The position numbers and the translations under genes were made by a program. Shown here in pieces: positions 1 to 6,772 of a DNA stretch of 7,293 nucleotides. The DNA comes from Candidatus Latescibacteria bacterium 4484_181 (GTDB lineage: Bacteria; Latescibacterota; MVCY01): contig MVCY01000069.1 in the NCBI GenBank assembly GCA_002049985.1, positions 1 to 7,293 of the forward strand, read 5' to 3'. Below the pieces are notes generated by a model. The model ran no database searches. It saw only the letters and a program-made list of their open reading frames with translations, and was not told the origin of the DNA. Each line of letters opens with the position of its first letter. Positions within the stretch are counted from its first letter, which is position 1.

Positions 1-1907
1 CTGGGGGGAACTTTGCGGTCAGAGCCGAAGGCATCCACCAGGCCCAGCTTAAGCTTCAACATGAGGGTTAGCCTCCGCAAAATTGGGAAGTAGAAATCGG
101 ACTCGAGTATCTGCTTATGGTAACTCTCATCACCCTGGAGAGGCCCGCCAGCGAAATCAAGCGTGTAGACGCACATGGAGCCCCGAGTTGGAAACTGGGG
201 CATATCACGGCTGTCTCTCAGATAAGTGAGCCCCAGGCTGCTGCTAACTTGAGGCTGATTCTCTTTTAAACCTAAAGGGTTAGAAAAATCCTCGGAGAAG
301 TTGAGGTATTCCACCGACTCTAAGCGATATCGGAGATATACTCGAGAGTAGCTATCCGGCCAGGTCAGTCTTCTGCCAATCCTTCCGTATCCGCCCTGTC
401 TCTTCTCATCGAAGTGGCTCTCCCATTTATCCTTTGTGCTGTAAATGCTGAGAGTGGCAGCAGTAGGAGTACCGAGGAGCCAGGGTTCAGTGAAGCTGAA
501 CTTGAAAGTCTCCCTTCTGGTGCCAAAGTCGCAATTGAGCTCCAGGCTTTGCCCATTGCCGAAGAGGTTAGGGATATTGAACCCGACCGAACCCACCAGC
601 TTGTCCCGTTCACTGTAGCCAAGACCAGCCATTGCTTGGCCAGTGGACTTTTCCTCAATATTTATTATGATGTCTACATCCCCGTTGGGAAGAGGTTTGA
701 CCTCAGGTTCAACATTACTAAAGAAGTTAAGCTGATAGACATCCCTTATGCTTCTTTCCAGAACGCTTCGCCTGAAGACCTGACCCGGTTTAATCGAAAG
801 CTCCCTCCGAATCACCTTCTCCTTCGTCTTGGTATTTCCTGCAATGGTTATCTCCCTTATTTTCGAAACTGCGCCTTCTTCGAGCCTGAGGTGGATATTC
901 ACCCGGTTGTCGACTACCGGCTCGCTGGGGATAACTGTTGCGGAGAGATACCCCTTCTCGTAGTAGGCAGCCCTGATAGCAGCCAACAGGTTATCCAGTT
1001 TCTCCTGGTTGTAAATATCACCAGGATTAATTGTGAGCAACTGTGACAGTTCTTTGTCGGAGAGAGCCTTGTTGCCCTCCCAACTGATCCGGCCGAATCT
1101 ATATCGCGGCCCTTCGCTGACAGTTATGTCCACAAACAGGCTCTTCTTTGAGATATCATAAGAGAGGCTGTCTTTAACTACTTTTGCGTCTCTGAAACCT
1201 TGTTTGCGGTAGAAATCGACAATTCTGTTCAGGTCCTGTTGCAGGACTTCCTCTTTAAACTCTCCCTTTCGCCACCACCGGGCCTCCTTGGTCTTCATCT
1301 GTTTCTTAATCTCTCTCTGGCTCACCGCTTTGTTCCCATGGATTCTGATCCTTTTAACCGCTAGCTTTTTACCCTCTCGGATGCGGAAATTGAGGATAAG
1401 CCGTCCCTCTTTATCCAGTTGAAAGCTCTCTGGAGTGACCTGGGCCAATAGATAGCCTTCTTTTTTGTAAAAGGAGATCAACTTCTGTTGGGCATCCTTG
1501 ATGGCCTTGGGGCTTACTACCTGCCCTTTTCTAAGCCCCACCAGTTTTTTTAACTTTGTGGCTTTGAACCTCTTGTTTCCTATAAATGTCACTTTTTCTA
1601 AAACCGGCAGTTCTTTAACCGCTATGGTCAGTTTAACTTCATCCTCACCAGTTTGAACAGCCAGTATGCGGATGTCGGAGAAGATACCGAGGGAATAGAG
1701 ATGTCTGATAGCCTGTTGCACCTTTTCCGTTGAGAGTTCCTCGCCCACCAAAAGCCCGCAGGCTGTTAAGATGAGGGACTTATCTGTGCGGAGAGCACCT
1801 GAGACCTCAATCTCACCCACTTTTATCGCCTGAGCTGTAGAGACAGTTGCCAGCAGAGAGACTGCGGTGAAAATCAGGGCAAGCATCCAGGCCTTAAACC
1901 GATTCAT
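1..1907 (-). CDS. bamA: BamA outer-membrane assembly factor (Omp85), C-terminus cut by window edge
   Basis: BamA is the central pore-like subunit of the BAM complex, folding and inserting beta-barrel proteins into the outer membrane. The 635 visible codons begin with a signal peptide (residues 1-27, cleavage after AQA). Five POTRA repeats follow at about residues 28-98, 101-178, 180-263, 265-344 and 345-425, each opening with a beta-strand ending in a G-N or S-G turn (EIEVSG, VTFIGN, RIRIHGN, RISWEGN, EITIAGN). The barrel then starts (GLGYSE, NLFGNG, FTEPWLLG), with the Omp85 signature RDSRD...PTRG near residues 565-577. The frame is still open at position 3, in the strand matching 'DGYGG..PPF' of other BamAs, so roughly 100-170 residues, including the VRGF loop and C-terminal beta-signal, are missing. 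The ATG has a GGGAGGTG ribosome binding site (1915-1922) seven bases upstream. Five POTRAs and the genomic position favour BamA over TamA, which has three. Confidence 0.96.
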   Translation of the reverse strand, partial: MNRFKAWMLALIFTAVSLLATVSTAQAIKVGEIEVSGALRTDKSLILTACGLLVGEELSTEKVQQAIRHLYSLGIFSDIRILAVQTGEDEVKLTIAVKELPVLEKVTFIGNKRFKATKLKKLVGLRKGQVVSPKAIKDAQQKLISFYKKEGYLLAQVTPESFQLDKEGRLILNFRIREGKKLAVKRIRIHGNKAVSQREIKKQMKTKEARWWRKGEFKEEVLQQDLNRIVDFYRKQGFRDAKVVKDSLSYDISKKSLFVDITVSEGPRYRFGRISWEGNKALSDKELSQLLTINPGDIYNQEKLDNLLAAIRAAYYEKGYLSATVIPSEPVVDNRVNIHLRLEEGAVSKIREITIAGNTKTKEKVIRRELSIKPGQVFRRSVLERSIRDVYQLNFFSNVEPEVKPLPNGDVDIIINIEEKSTGQAMAGLGYSERDKLVGSVGFNIPNLFGNGQSLELNCDFGTRRETFKFSFTEPWLLGTPTAATLSIYSTKDKWESHFDEKRQGGYGRIGRRLTWPDSYSRVYLRYRLESVEYLNFSEDFSNPLGLKENQPQVSSSLGLTYLRDSRDMPQFPTRGSMCVYTLDFAGGPLQGDESYHKQILESDFYFPILRRLTLMLKLKLGLVDAFGSDRKVPP

Positions 1908-1914
1908 TTAGCTA

Positions 1915-1922
1915 CACCTCCC
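1915..1922 (-). promoter_or_regulatory. Ribosome binding site of bamA
   Basis: GGGAGGTG on the minus strand, seven bases before the ATG whose first base is 1907. It fixes the bamA start, which is also supported by the signal peptide that begins there. Confidence 0.85.
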
Positions 1923-1967
1923 GAAGTATTCACGATTCGTTCGATAAAAAAACCTCTAACTGTTCAT

Positions 1968-1986
1968 TGAGAAAAACATGATCTCA
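1968..1986. promoter_or_regulatory. Small dyad over the predicted bamA transcription start
   Basis: TGAGA, nine bases, TCTCA: a perfect 5+5 inverted repeat covering the expected +1 (about 1981) and abutting the -10 element. Its position would suit a repressor operator. The arms are short and no regulator is known here, so chance is quite possible. Confidence 0.2.
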
Positions 1987-1987
1987 G

Positions 1988-2016
1988 AATATAGCAAAAA
2001 ATAGGAGCAAGGTAAA
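1988..2016 (-). promoter_or_regulatory. Sigma-70-type promoter of bamA (extended -10)
   Basis: On the minus strand, -35 TTTACC (2011-2016), a 17-base spacer and -10 TATATT (1988-1993), preceded by TGC to give an extended -10 (TGCTATATT). Transcription would start near 1981, leaving a leader of about 74 bases. bamA can therefore be transcribed independently of tamB. The -35 matches consensus at four of six bases and the -10 at five of six. Confidence 0.65.
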
Positions 2017-2378
2017 GAGAAAAAATGAACTGAAGAATAGGTGCGCGTACAATGGCCATATTTTACAGCAATCGACACCCCATTTTGGGCAGACTCTCCT
2101 TGTGTTTCTGGCGAAGCCTCTGAGCCCAAGCCGGGGAATGGTAGACCTCTCCAGAATCCGACACAAATAATGCAGTATGGTGGTTTGTCCCCGCAAGACC
2201 ATAGGATAACCCCACGGCCCTACTGGTGAGTGATCCTCCCACTTCACCAACATCTCATAACTAATGGCTAAATGACTGTTTCGAAAGGCATGGACAGTAA
2301 CTACAGGCTTTATGCCCGTGGGATGAGTTCACCCGGCACACATAGTAAGGGGATGCGGCTACAACTTCAGATTGCTGT
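2017..2378. other. Intergenic stretch between tamB and the bamA promoter, no gene recognised
   Basis: About 360 bases with no convincing gene. Short open frames occur on both strands (1984-2253 minus, 2041-2229 plus), but they overlap each other, resemble no family I know and have no clear ribosome binding site; the minus one runs into the bamA promoter. An imperfect hairpin at 2314-2337 (GCC.GGG.TG with AGTT loop, then CA.CCC.GGC) lies about 40 bases past the tamB stop but lacks a T-run in the tamB direction, so it is at best a weak terminator or RNA-stabilising structure. No tRNA or known riboswitch was recognised. Confidence 0.5.
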
Positions 2379-4169
2379 TTAGAATGAGAAGTAGCGTCTT
2401 ATGCTGAACTGTCTATCTTTGCGTCTGAGGACGTTATCGTAGTTGTATTCGAAGCTGATATTTGTAGTGCTAGTCCGGTATTCTATACCAAAGCGGTGCT
2501 TTATCCCCAATTTTTCTCTCTGGTATCGATCCCTTTCGGTCTTGAGTTCTCCAGCGTAGAAGAAAAGCCAGTTGCCCAAGAAGTACTGTCCGAGCCTCCA
2601 TTCGGTACCTTTCAGGAAGCCGAGGTAGGAAAGCCGGCCTCCGTTTTCTAAGGCTAACTCACTGCTGGTCAGCAGATTGCCCACGAGGGATGGATGGACA
2701 TAGAATACATCTAAGCGGAGGGTTTCCCTCACCTCCCTTTCCAATGGACGGATGAGACCGCCTATAAGGATTCTCTCCATCCCTGTGGTCAGTAGGACCG
2801 CTGCTTTCTGGTTGTAGTTATCCAGAGAATAACCGAGTTTGGCCAGGATCTTCTCTGGGCTATTGTCGTTGGGATCACTGGATGTCAACTCCATTCTCAG
2901 CTCGCCCCAGCGCCCTTTTTCCTTGCGCTGTCCGGTGCGTTTGTCAATGGCATAGAGACGCAGAAATATGTCTGTGGCAGTCCCGGTGGTATCAGAGTAG
3001 ACCGTTGTCTTGGCACTGCCCCAGACTAACGGCATAGGGTCATTCTGGGTGTTGACTTCAAGCCCTATCTCTTCTACCTCGAATTCGGTATTCAAATAGG
3101 TGAGGTTCCCCTGATGGGACTGTAAACTGCCTTGGATGTGAAATCCCCCCTGGGCCACTGAGCCCTTGAACTCTAACCAGCTGCCCTCGTCAATCTGAAG
3201 GTCTACTTCAGCTATGTTAGTAATGCTGTACTGCTGCCGACGAAAATATCGGACATTCCTGCCAGTTACTACTTTGAGGTCCCAGTTGATCGATTCCAGG
3301 AATCTCGAAAGAGTTCTTTTTGATGGTGATTTTTTGTCCTTTAAAGGTGGAAAGGTGAATTCAACATCGCTCAGATAGCACACTCCTTTTATCTGTGGAG
3401 ATTTAGCCGGGCCGGCGATGTAAAGCCCCTCTGCTGCTTTGGAGTCCCAGAAGCGGAAACGTCCCTCCTCTTTCGGCCTCATCAGGCCAGGGATATTCAG
3501 CCTGAGTCCGCTTTCCCCGGTGTGGAGCGTTATTATTCCTAGGTTCAGGTCAAACCTCTCCATAACTAAAGGCTCAAGTTCCGCCCCATTAATCTTCACC
3601 CTCCTAGAGTTCTCAATGAAAAACTTCCCATCTCCCATTTGTCCTGAAATACCTCTTATCTTGAGGAAATTGGAGCCCTTGGCAAGACAAATGTCTCCCT
3701 TTAAACTGTTGAGCTCTTCTGGCAGAGAGAGGAGGGCAAGTTTCCCCTGCTCAAATCGGGCTTCAACTGCTCTTATGACCGGAGCTTTCCAGCTGCCGCC
3801 CAAGCAAAGGTTCAATTGTCCCCTACCTGAGCTCTTTCTCACCTGGGGGGTCAAATAGGGCAGAATACAGAGTACATCTCCTTGTAACTCGAGCTTCACA
3901 TCCATTTCCCTCCCCTCTTTGAGGGGGATGATGCCGTGGATGGTTCCCTTATATCCCTTTTTCTTTTCAAGTTGGAGATTAAGTTCGTCTATCTCTGCCA
4001 GCTCAGTTTTCCTTTCAGTTTCTCCTCGTGGGAAGACAGGAGGGATAAAAAGCTGGCAGCATCTATCGCCAGAGCCTCTGCGCTGATCAGCTTGCCCTGC
4101 CTCCCCCACTCTCCTTTCACAGTGAGCATCTTCTCGGAGACATGAAACAGGTTGAATCTTTCTATCCAC
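2379..4169 (-). CDS. tamB: TamB C-terminal half, in a shifted frame relative to the N-terminal half
   Basis: This frame carries the continuation and C-terminal TamB (DUF490) domain. TamB spans the periplasm with a lipid-binding beta-taco groove and ends at the outer membrane near an Omp85 partner. The first in-frame start is a GTG at 4169, but the first 45-50 codons are Cys/Arg-rich, lack a good ribosome binding site and look like out-of-frame translation; the TamB-like reading begins near 4020 (ELAEIDELNLQLEKK). Alternating beta-strands follow. From about 3200 to the stop comes the conserved domain: G-S-(V/L) strands, LQSHQGNLTYLNTEFEV, a PLVWGSA strand and the LTSSDPNDNSPEKILAKLGY segment that matches the 'L.S.P.....ei.s.L' part of the family. 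The protein ends in amphipathic strands with terminal YFSF. Read together with the upstream frame the total is about 1,282 residues, close to E. coli TamB (1,259). It could instead be a separate polypeptide started internally, for example at the ATG at 3905. Confidence 0.82.
   Translation of the reverse strand: MDRKIQPVSCLREDAHCERRVGEAGQADQRRGSGDRCCQLFIPPVFPRGETERKTELAEIDELNLQLEKKKGYKGTIHGIIPLKEGREMDVKLELQGDVLCILPYLTPQVRKSSGRGQLNLCLGGSWKAPVIRAVEARFEQGKLALLSLPEELNSLKGDICLAKGSNFLKIRGISGQMGDGKFFIENSRRVKINGAELEPLVMERFDLNLGIITLHTGESGLRLNIPGLMRPKEEGRFRFWDSKAAEGLYIAGPAKSPQIKGVCYLSDVEFTFPPLKDKKSPSKRTLSRFLESINWDLKVVTGRNVRYFRRQQYSITNIAEVDLQIDEGSWLEFKGSVAQGGFHIQGSLQSHQGNLTYLNTEFEVEEIGLEVNTQNDPMPLVWGSAKTTVYSDTTGTATDIFLRLYAIDKRTGQRKEKGRWGELRMELTSSDPNDNSPEKILAKLGYSLDNYNQKAAVLLTTGMERILIGGLIRPLEREVRETLRLDVFYVHPSLVGNLLTSSELALENGGRLSYLGFLKGTEWRLGQYFLGNWLFFYAGELKTERDRYQREKLGIKHRFGIEYRTSTTNISFEYNYDNVLRRKDRQFSIRRYFSF
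3912..3926 (-). other. GC-rich hairpin overlapping a possible internal ribosome binding site
   Basis: On the minus strand CCCCTC-AAA-GAGGGG makes a perfect 6-bp stem with a 3-base loop. Its 3' arm is part of GAGGGGAGGG, a Shine-Dalgarno-like run just before the in-frame ATG whose first base is 3905. If that ATG were used to start the C-terminal TamB fragment, this stem could mask the site. The spacing from the purine run to the ATG is only 2-4 bases, which is short. The structure lies inside coding sequence and may be fortuitous. Confidence 0.3.
3989..4060 (-). other. Frameshift junction inside tamB
   Basis: The N-terminal frame makes sense through LLSSHEEKLKGKLSWQ and then stops at TAG (3989-3991). 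The C-terminal frame makes sense from about ELAEIDELNLQLE (near 4005-3990) onward. Joining them needs a single -1 step, equivalent to one base missing from the DNA. An A-run (GGAAAAC, A's at 4007-4010) lies in the interval and is a likely place for a lost base. No canonical X-XXY-YYZ slippery heptamer is present in the incoming frame, and no strong stem starts within 10 bases after it, so programmed frameshifting is not favoured. Confidence 0.8.
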
Positions 4170-6226
4170 AAACCCTGCTTATTCCACTCCAGGGAGAGCT
4201 CTGCTTTCAGAGGGTCAAGACCGTTTATGCGTCCGTGCTGCGCTACCAGCCGGAGGGCCATACACGGTTTCTTGGGAGTTCCACTCAGTTGGATCTCGCC
4301 ATTGATATCAGCCGATGCTTTATCTGTAAGTCTTTCGTAGTTGTGCAACAGATGGGAGGAGAAGGCTCCCCGAAGTGTGAGGTTCTCTTCCAGGAGCGGT
4401 TGACCAGAGCCTTTATCGGCAGCCGTCAACCACAACTTGAACCGGTCACCCCTTGCTGAGACGGTAGCGGTCAAGGTGACAAGGGCCTTATCCACCTGGA
4501 AGCTGTCGCTATTGATAGTGAACTGGAATTCCGGGTTCTCCTCTGGCTTGCGGCCGAACCTACCGCTCACGTAGACTTTGCTGCCAGCCAAGTTTATTTC
4601 CCCGCGGGATTCTATCAGCGGCAGTCTACCTGTGAGAATTATCCTGCCTTGCAGCGGTTTCTCAGAGCTTCCCAAGGCTAGGAGGCCCTGGTTAATCTTC
4701 CAGATGCACCGCTGGTGGGATTTGGGAGAAGAGGCGAAAAACTCCCCCTGTTTCCAGATGGAGTGAATGCGAACCCCTTGGGAACCAAACTGTAGCTCAC
4801 CTCTCTGGCCGTCCAGGTTGTGCCCTTCCAGGCAAAGCTGCTGGGAATCATACCACAAGCGCCACTGAGGGGATTTCAAATTGCCCTGGAGTCTTATCTT
4901 TAGATTGCCATGGCCGGTAATCCCATCTACATTCAGCAAGCGTGCTGCTCTGGAGAAATCCACACCTGTGAGGTGAAATTCGCCCTCAACAGGCGCATCA
5001 ATCCCCTTGGTTCCCACAATTAATCTGCCCCGGAGCTTAGCACCTCCCAATCTGCCTGAAATGTCACGAAGTACTAAGGTAGACTCCTTCTTGGTAAAGT
5101 GGAACTTCAACCCTCTGAGCTGTTCCCCATTGTAGAGAATTCTCCCCTGATCGAACTGTCCTGTCAACCGGAGGTCTTTTGGAGAGCCCTCGATTCTCAT
5201 CGAGACAGAGCCTCCTCCAGTGGGTAGGGGCTTCTGCTCCAGACCCAATAATGGGGCCAGGTCTCTAATCTTTAGACGGGAAACCCCCAGTCTCAGAGAA
5301 AAACTGGGGGAAGAGAACGAGACAACCTGGCCGTCAACCAGGAATTTAACCCCATTGCATCTGCCTTCTCCCCTCTCTATGATGGCTGTGTCTGGTTTGA
5401 CCTTAACGCTCAAATTGAGGGTGTTCACCTCCGATATAGGGGACGAGGCAATCTTTAAGGCCGCATCCTTAAACTCCACGCTCCCATATACGCGGTTTCT
5501 GTCTCCCAGGGAGAGTGAAAGGTCCATTTCTCCTGATTGAGGTGAAAGCTGTGGGCAGAATCTTCTTAATAGATCAGAAGAGAGGTCAAGTCCTTTCGCT
5601 GTCAGTTTAAACCCGTATGTCTGGCTCCGGCGCTGAAAGTGACCTTCCAGTTCTGCGTTTGGTCTATTGCTCAGTAACGCTCCTTTCAGGCGTAAGCTTA
5701 TATTTCCATCAGAGGTAGAGAGGACCCATCCATTCACCTTGTCAGATAGTAAGCACTTGACAGGGCGAACTTGGTGAACCGGTCTGCTCTTGATGGGGGT
5801 GCCTGAAAGGTAAATGCTTGCCTCACTGAAGGTGTATTTACCTGGAGGCAACTGAGAGAAGAGGGATTTCGGATCCGTCATATGGCCAGAGGACCAGTCG
5901 AGCATCAAAACCAAGGTAGGTTTGGAAAAGGAGAGGCGGCGTATCGCCGAGCCAGGACCACCTCGGAGCAACCCCCAGAGACTATAGGTGACCGTAGCCT
6001 CATCCACCTCAAGGGAGGAAATGGGGTTCTTAGTTGCAAATGTCAGGTCCTCCAGGCGAACAGCACCGAGCCCTAAGTTCACCCTCTCTGCATATATACC
6101 CCTGCGGGCCAGAAACCCTCTTACCCTCTGGTTTAATTGAACCGCCCACCATGCTAAAAAGAGGCCCAATACTGTAGATATGACGACCACAGCCAAAACG
6201 ATATATCGCCGCCTCAAAGCTCCCAT
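3989..6226 (-). CDS. tamB: TamB/AsmA-like inner-membrane-anchored protein, N-terminal part (ends at frameshift)
   Basis: This is the N-terminal 745 residues of a TamB-type protein. Such proteins sit in the inner membrane by one N-terminal helix and extend a long beta-taco groove across the periplasm, serving outer-membrane protein assembly and probably phospholipid traffic. Visible here are a basic start (GALRRR), one hydrophobic segment at about residues 7-30 and then RGIYAERVNLGLGAVRLEDL, typical of the AsmA/TamB amino end. The remainder is repeated short beta-strands with G-x-(L/V/I) patterns (LRLKGALL, AELEGHF, LEGHNLDG, LKGKLSW). It has no enzyme motifs. The ATG at 6226 is preferred over an in-frame GTG at 6238: TGAGGA lies five bases before the ATG, while the GTG overlaps that site and has none of its own. 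The frame ends at TAG (3989-3991) in mid-domain, and homology continues in another frame, so the gene is interrupted or contains a sequence error. Confidence 0.85.
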   Translation of the reverse strand: MGALRRRYIVLAVVVISTVLGLFLAWWAVQLNQRVRGFLARRGIYAERVNLGLGAVRLEDLTFATKNPISSLEVDEATVTYSLWGLLRGGPGSAIRRLSFSKPTLVLMLDWSSGHMTDPKSLFSQLPPGKYTFSEASIYLSGTPIKSRPVHQVRPVKCLLSDKVNGWVLSTSDGNISLRLKGALLSNRPNAELEGHFQRRSQTYGFKLTAKGLDLSSDLLRRFCPQLSPQSGEMDLSLSLGDRNRVYGSVEFKDAALKIASSPISEVNTLNLSVKVKPDTAIIERGEGRCNGVKFLVDGQVVSFSSPSFSLRLGVSRLKIRDLAPLLGLEQKPLPTGGGSVSMRIEGSPKDLRLTGQFDQGRILYNGEQLRGLKFHFTKKESTLVLRDISGRLGGAKLRGRLIVGTKGIDAPVEGEFHLTGVDFSRAARLLNVDGITGHGNLKIRLQGNLKSPQWRLWYDSQQLCLEGHNLDGQRGELQFGSQGVRIHSIWKQGEFFASSPKSHQRCIWKINQGLLALGSSEKPLQGRIILTGRLPLIESRGEINLAGSKVYVSGRFGRKPEENPEFQFTINSDSFQVDKALVTLTATVSARGDRFKLWLTAADKGSGQPLLEENLTLRGAFSSHLLHNYERLTDKASADINGEIQLSGTPKKPCMALRLVAQHGRINGLDPLKAELSLEWNKQGLWIERFNLFHVSEKMLTVKGEWGRQGKLISAEALAIDAASFLSLLSSHEEKLKGKLSWQR

Positions 6227-6311
6227 CTGGTTCCTCACCCCAACAAGAGTTCTGTATCAAAAGCCCCAAGTTACCCTTCTGCGAAGCATGCGTGCTCCAA
6301 ATGATATCAAG

Positions 6312-6334
6312 GACTTTGCGCAGCCGTCAAAGTC
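6312..6334 (-). other. Stem-loop in the tamB leader
   Basis: GACTTTG and CAAAGTC form a perfect 7-bp stem around nine bases; two further C-G pairs form if one A is bulged, leaving a GCTG loop. It starts about 16 bases into the predicted tamB transcript and is not followed by a T-run, so it is not a terminator. It could stabilise the 5' end or bind a regulator. It matches no riboswitch class I know. Confidence 0.4.
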
Positions 6335-6356
6335 ACTTCTCTTAAATTGGCAATAT

Positions 6357-6385
6357 AGTATAGCATTATTTCGCAAAGATGTCAA
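6357..6385 (-). promoter_or_regulatory. Strong sigma-70-type promoter of tamB
   Basis: On the minus strand, a perfect -35 TTGACA (6380-6385), a 17-base spacer and -10 TATACT (6357-6362), with TGC just before it (extended -10). The predicted start is near 6350, giving a leader of about 125 bases to the ATG at 6226. The near-consensus match and its location upstream of tamB on the correct strand make this one of the best-supported regulatory sites in the window. Confidence 0.8.
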
Positions 6386-6571
6386 CAGAAATCTGGAAGG
6401 CCGTCTGGGGTCAAATCTTAGGCCGAGGGCCTGCAGCGCGGTTTGCTCTTGTCTCATCCGCCGACCAAGCAAAAAATCGTGCTTGTCCCGTGTTTTTTGA
6501 TTTTTGTACTCTAAGGGCCAGTATCTTGTCTGATAAGGGTCACCGGTTCTTTTAATATGGAGATTTCTGGG
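6386..6571. other. Spacer between the divergent tamB and lipoprotein promoters
   Basis: About 190 bases without a recognisable gene. It contains a short inverted repeat, CAAGCA (6466-6471) and TGCTTG (6480-6485), followed seven bases later on the plus strand by a T-rich stretch (6493-6505). That gap is too long for a standard intrinsic terminator. A smaller stem AGGCC-GAG-GGCCT lies near 6420-6432. It may hold operators for either promoter, but none is identified. Confidence 0.4.
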
Positions 6572-6600
6572 TTGACATTAGGATAGCCGGAGTTTATATT
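6572..6600 (+). promoter_or_regulatory. Strong sigma-70-type promoter of the lipoprotein gene
   Basis: A perfect -35 TTGACA (6572-6577), a 17-base spacer and -10 TATATT (6595-6600). Transcription would begin near 6607, about 165 bases before the lipoprotein ATG. A second TTGACA at 6628-6633 has no matching -10 at the right distance and is probably unused. Confidence 0.75.
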
Positions 6601-6606
6601 AATTTG

Positions 6607-6756
6607 AAAGCAAGGGTAGAATAATAGTTGACAGATTCTATCTGCAAGTCTGGACGGAATGAACTGAGCGATCAGGTCAGAAGTTACAGCAAATGTCAGG
6701 ATGCGAAGGTGGTTTTTCAGGGTTGATAGTTCCTGGCGGGTTTCTTGACTAAACTT
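6607..6756 (+). other. Long 5' leader of the lipoprotein gene
   Basis: About 150 bases lie between the predicted start of transcription and the ribosome binding site. I recognise no riboswitch, T-box or attenuator. A 19-codon open frame (6693-6752) is present but has only a weak AGAAG ahead of it and no attenuator-like codon run. The length is enough for post-transcriptional control, but nothing specific can be shown. Confidence 0.3.
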
Positions 6757-6766
6757 AAAGGAGGTG
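6757..6766 (+). promoter_or_regulatory. Ribosome binding site deciding the lipoprotein start
   Basis: AAAGGAGGTG, a near-perfect anti-16S match, ends six bases before the ATG at 6773. An in-frame GTG at 6764 lies inside this site, so it cannot be the start; the protein begins MRKTAF. Confidence 0.85.
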
Positions 6767-6772
6767 GAGAAG

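Noticed and set aside
414..1046. 210-codon open frame on the plus strand
   Set aside because: It lies wholly antisense to bamA, whose POTRA and barrel motifs are clear on the other strand.
1..1907. Calling the Omp85 protein TamA
   Set aside because: Five POTRA repeats are visible, as in BamA; TamA has three.
1984..2253. 89-codon minus-strand open frame between tamB and bamA
   Set aside because: It ends inside the bamA promoter, has no clear ribosome binding site and resembles no family I know; a degraded remnant cannot be excluded.
3439..3858. 139-codon open frame on the plus strand
   Set aside because: Antisense to the TamB C-terminal half; no ribosome binding site or recognisable domain.
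3989..4060. Programmed -1 ribosomal frameshift in tamB
   Set aside because: No canonical slippery heptamer in the incoming frame and no stem at the required distance; the GC-rich hairpin is about 80 bases downstream. A lost base is simpler.
6257..6472. 71-codon minus-strand open frame upstream of tamB
   Set aside because: It runs through the strong tamB promoter and leader hairpin, begins at a non-ATG codon without a ribosome binding site, and has an Arg-rich random-looking composition.
6466..6505. Hairpin followed by T-run, possible terminator on the plus strand
   Set aside because: The stem is only 6 bp, AT-rich around the loop and separated from the T-run by seven bases; no gene upstream on that strand needs it.
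6693..6752. 19-codon leader peptide before the lipoprotein gene
   Set aside because: Only a weak AGAAG upstream, no regulatory codon run and no attenuator stem; likely chance.
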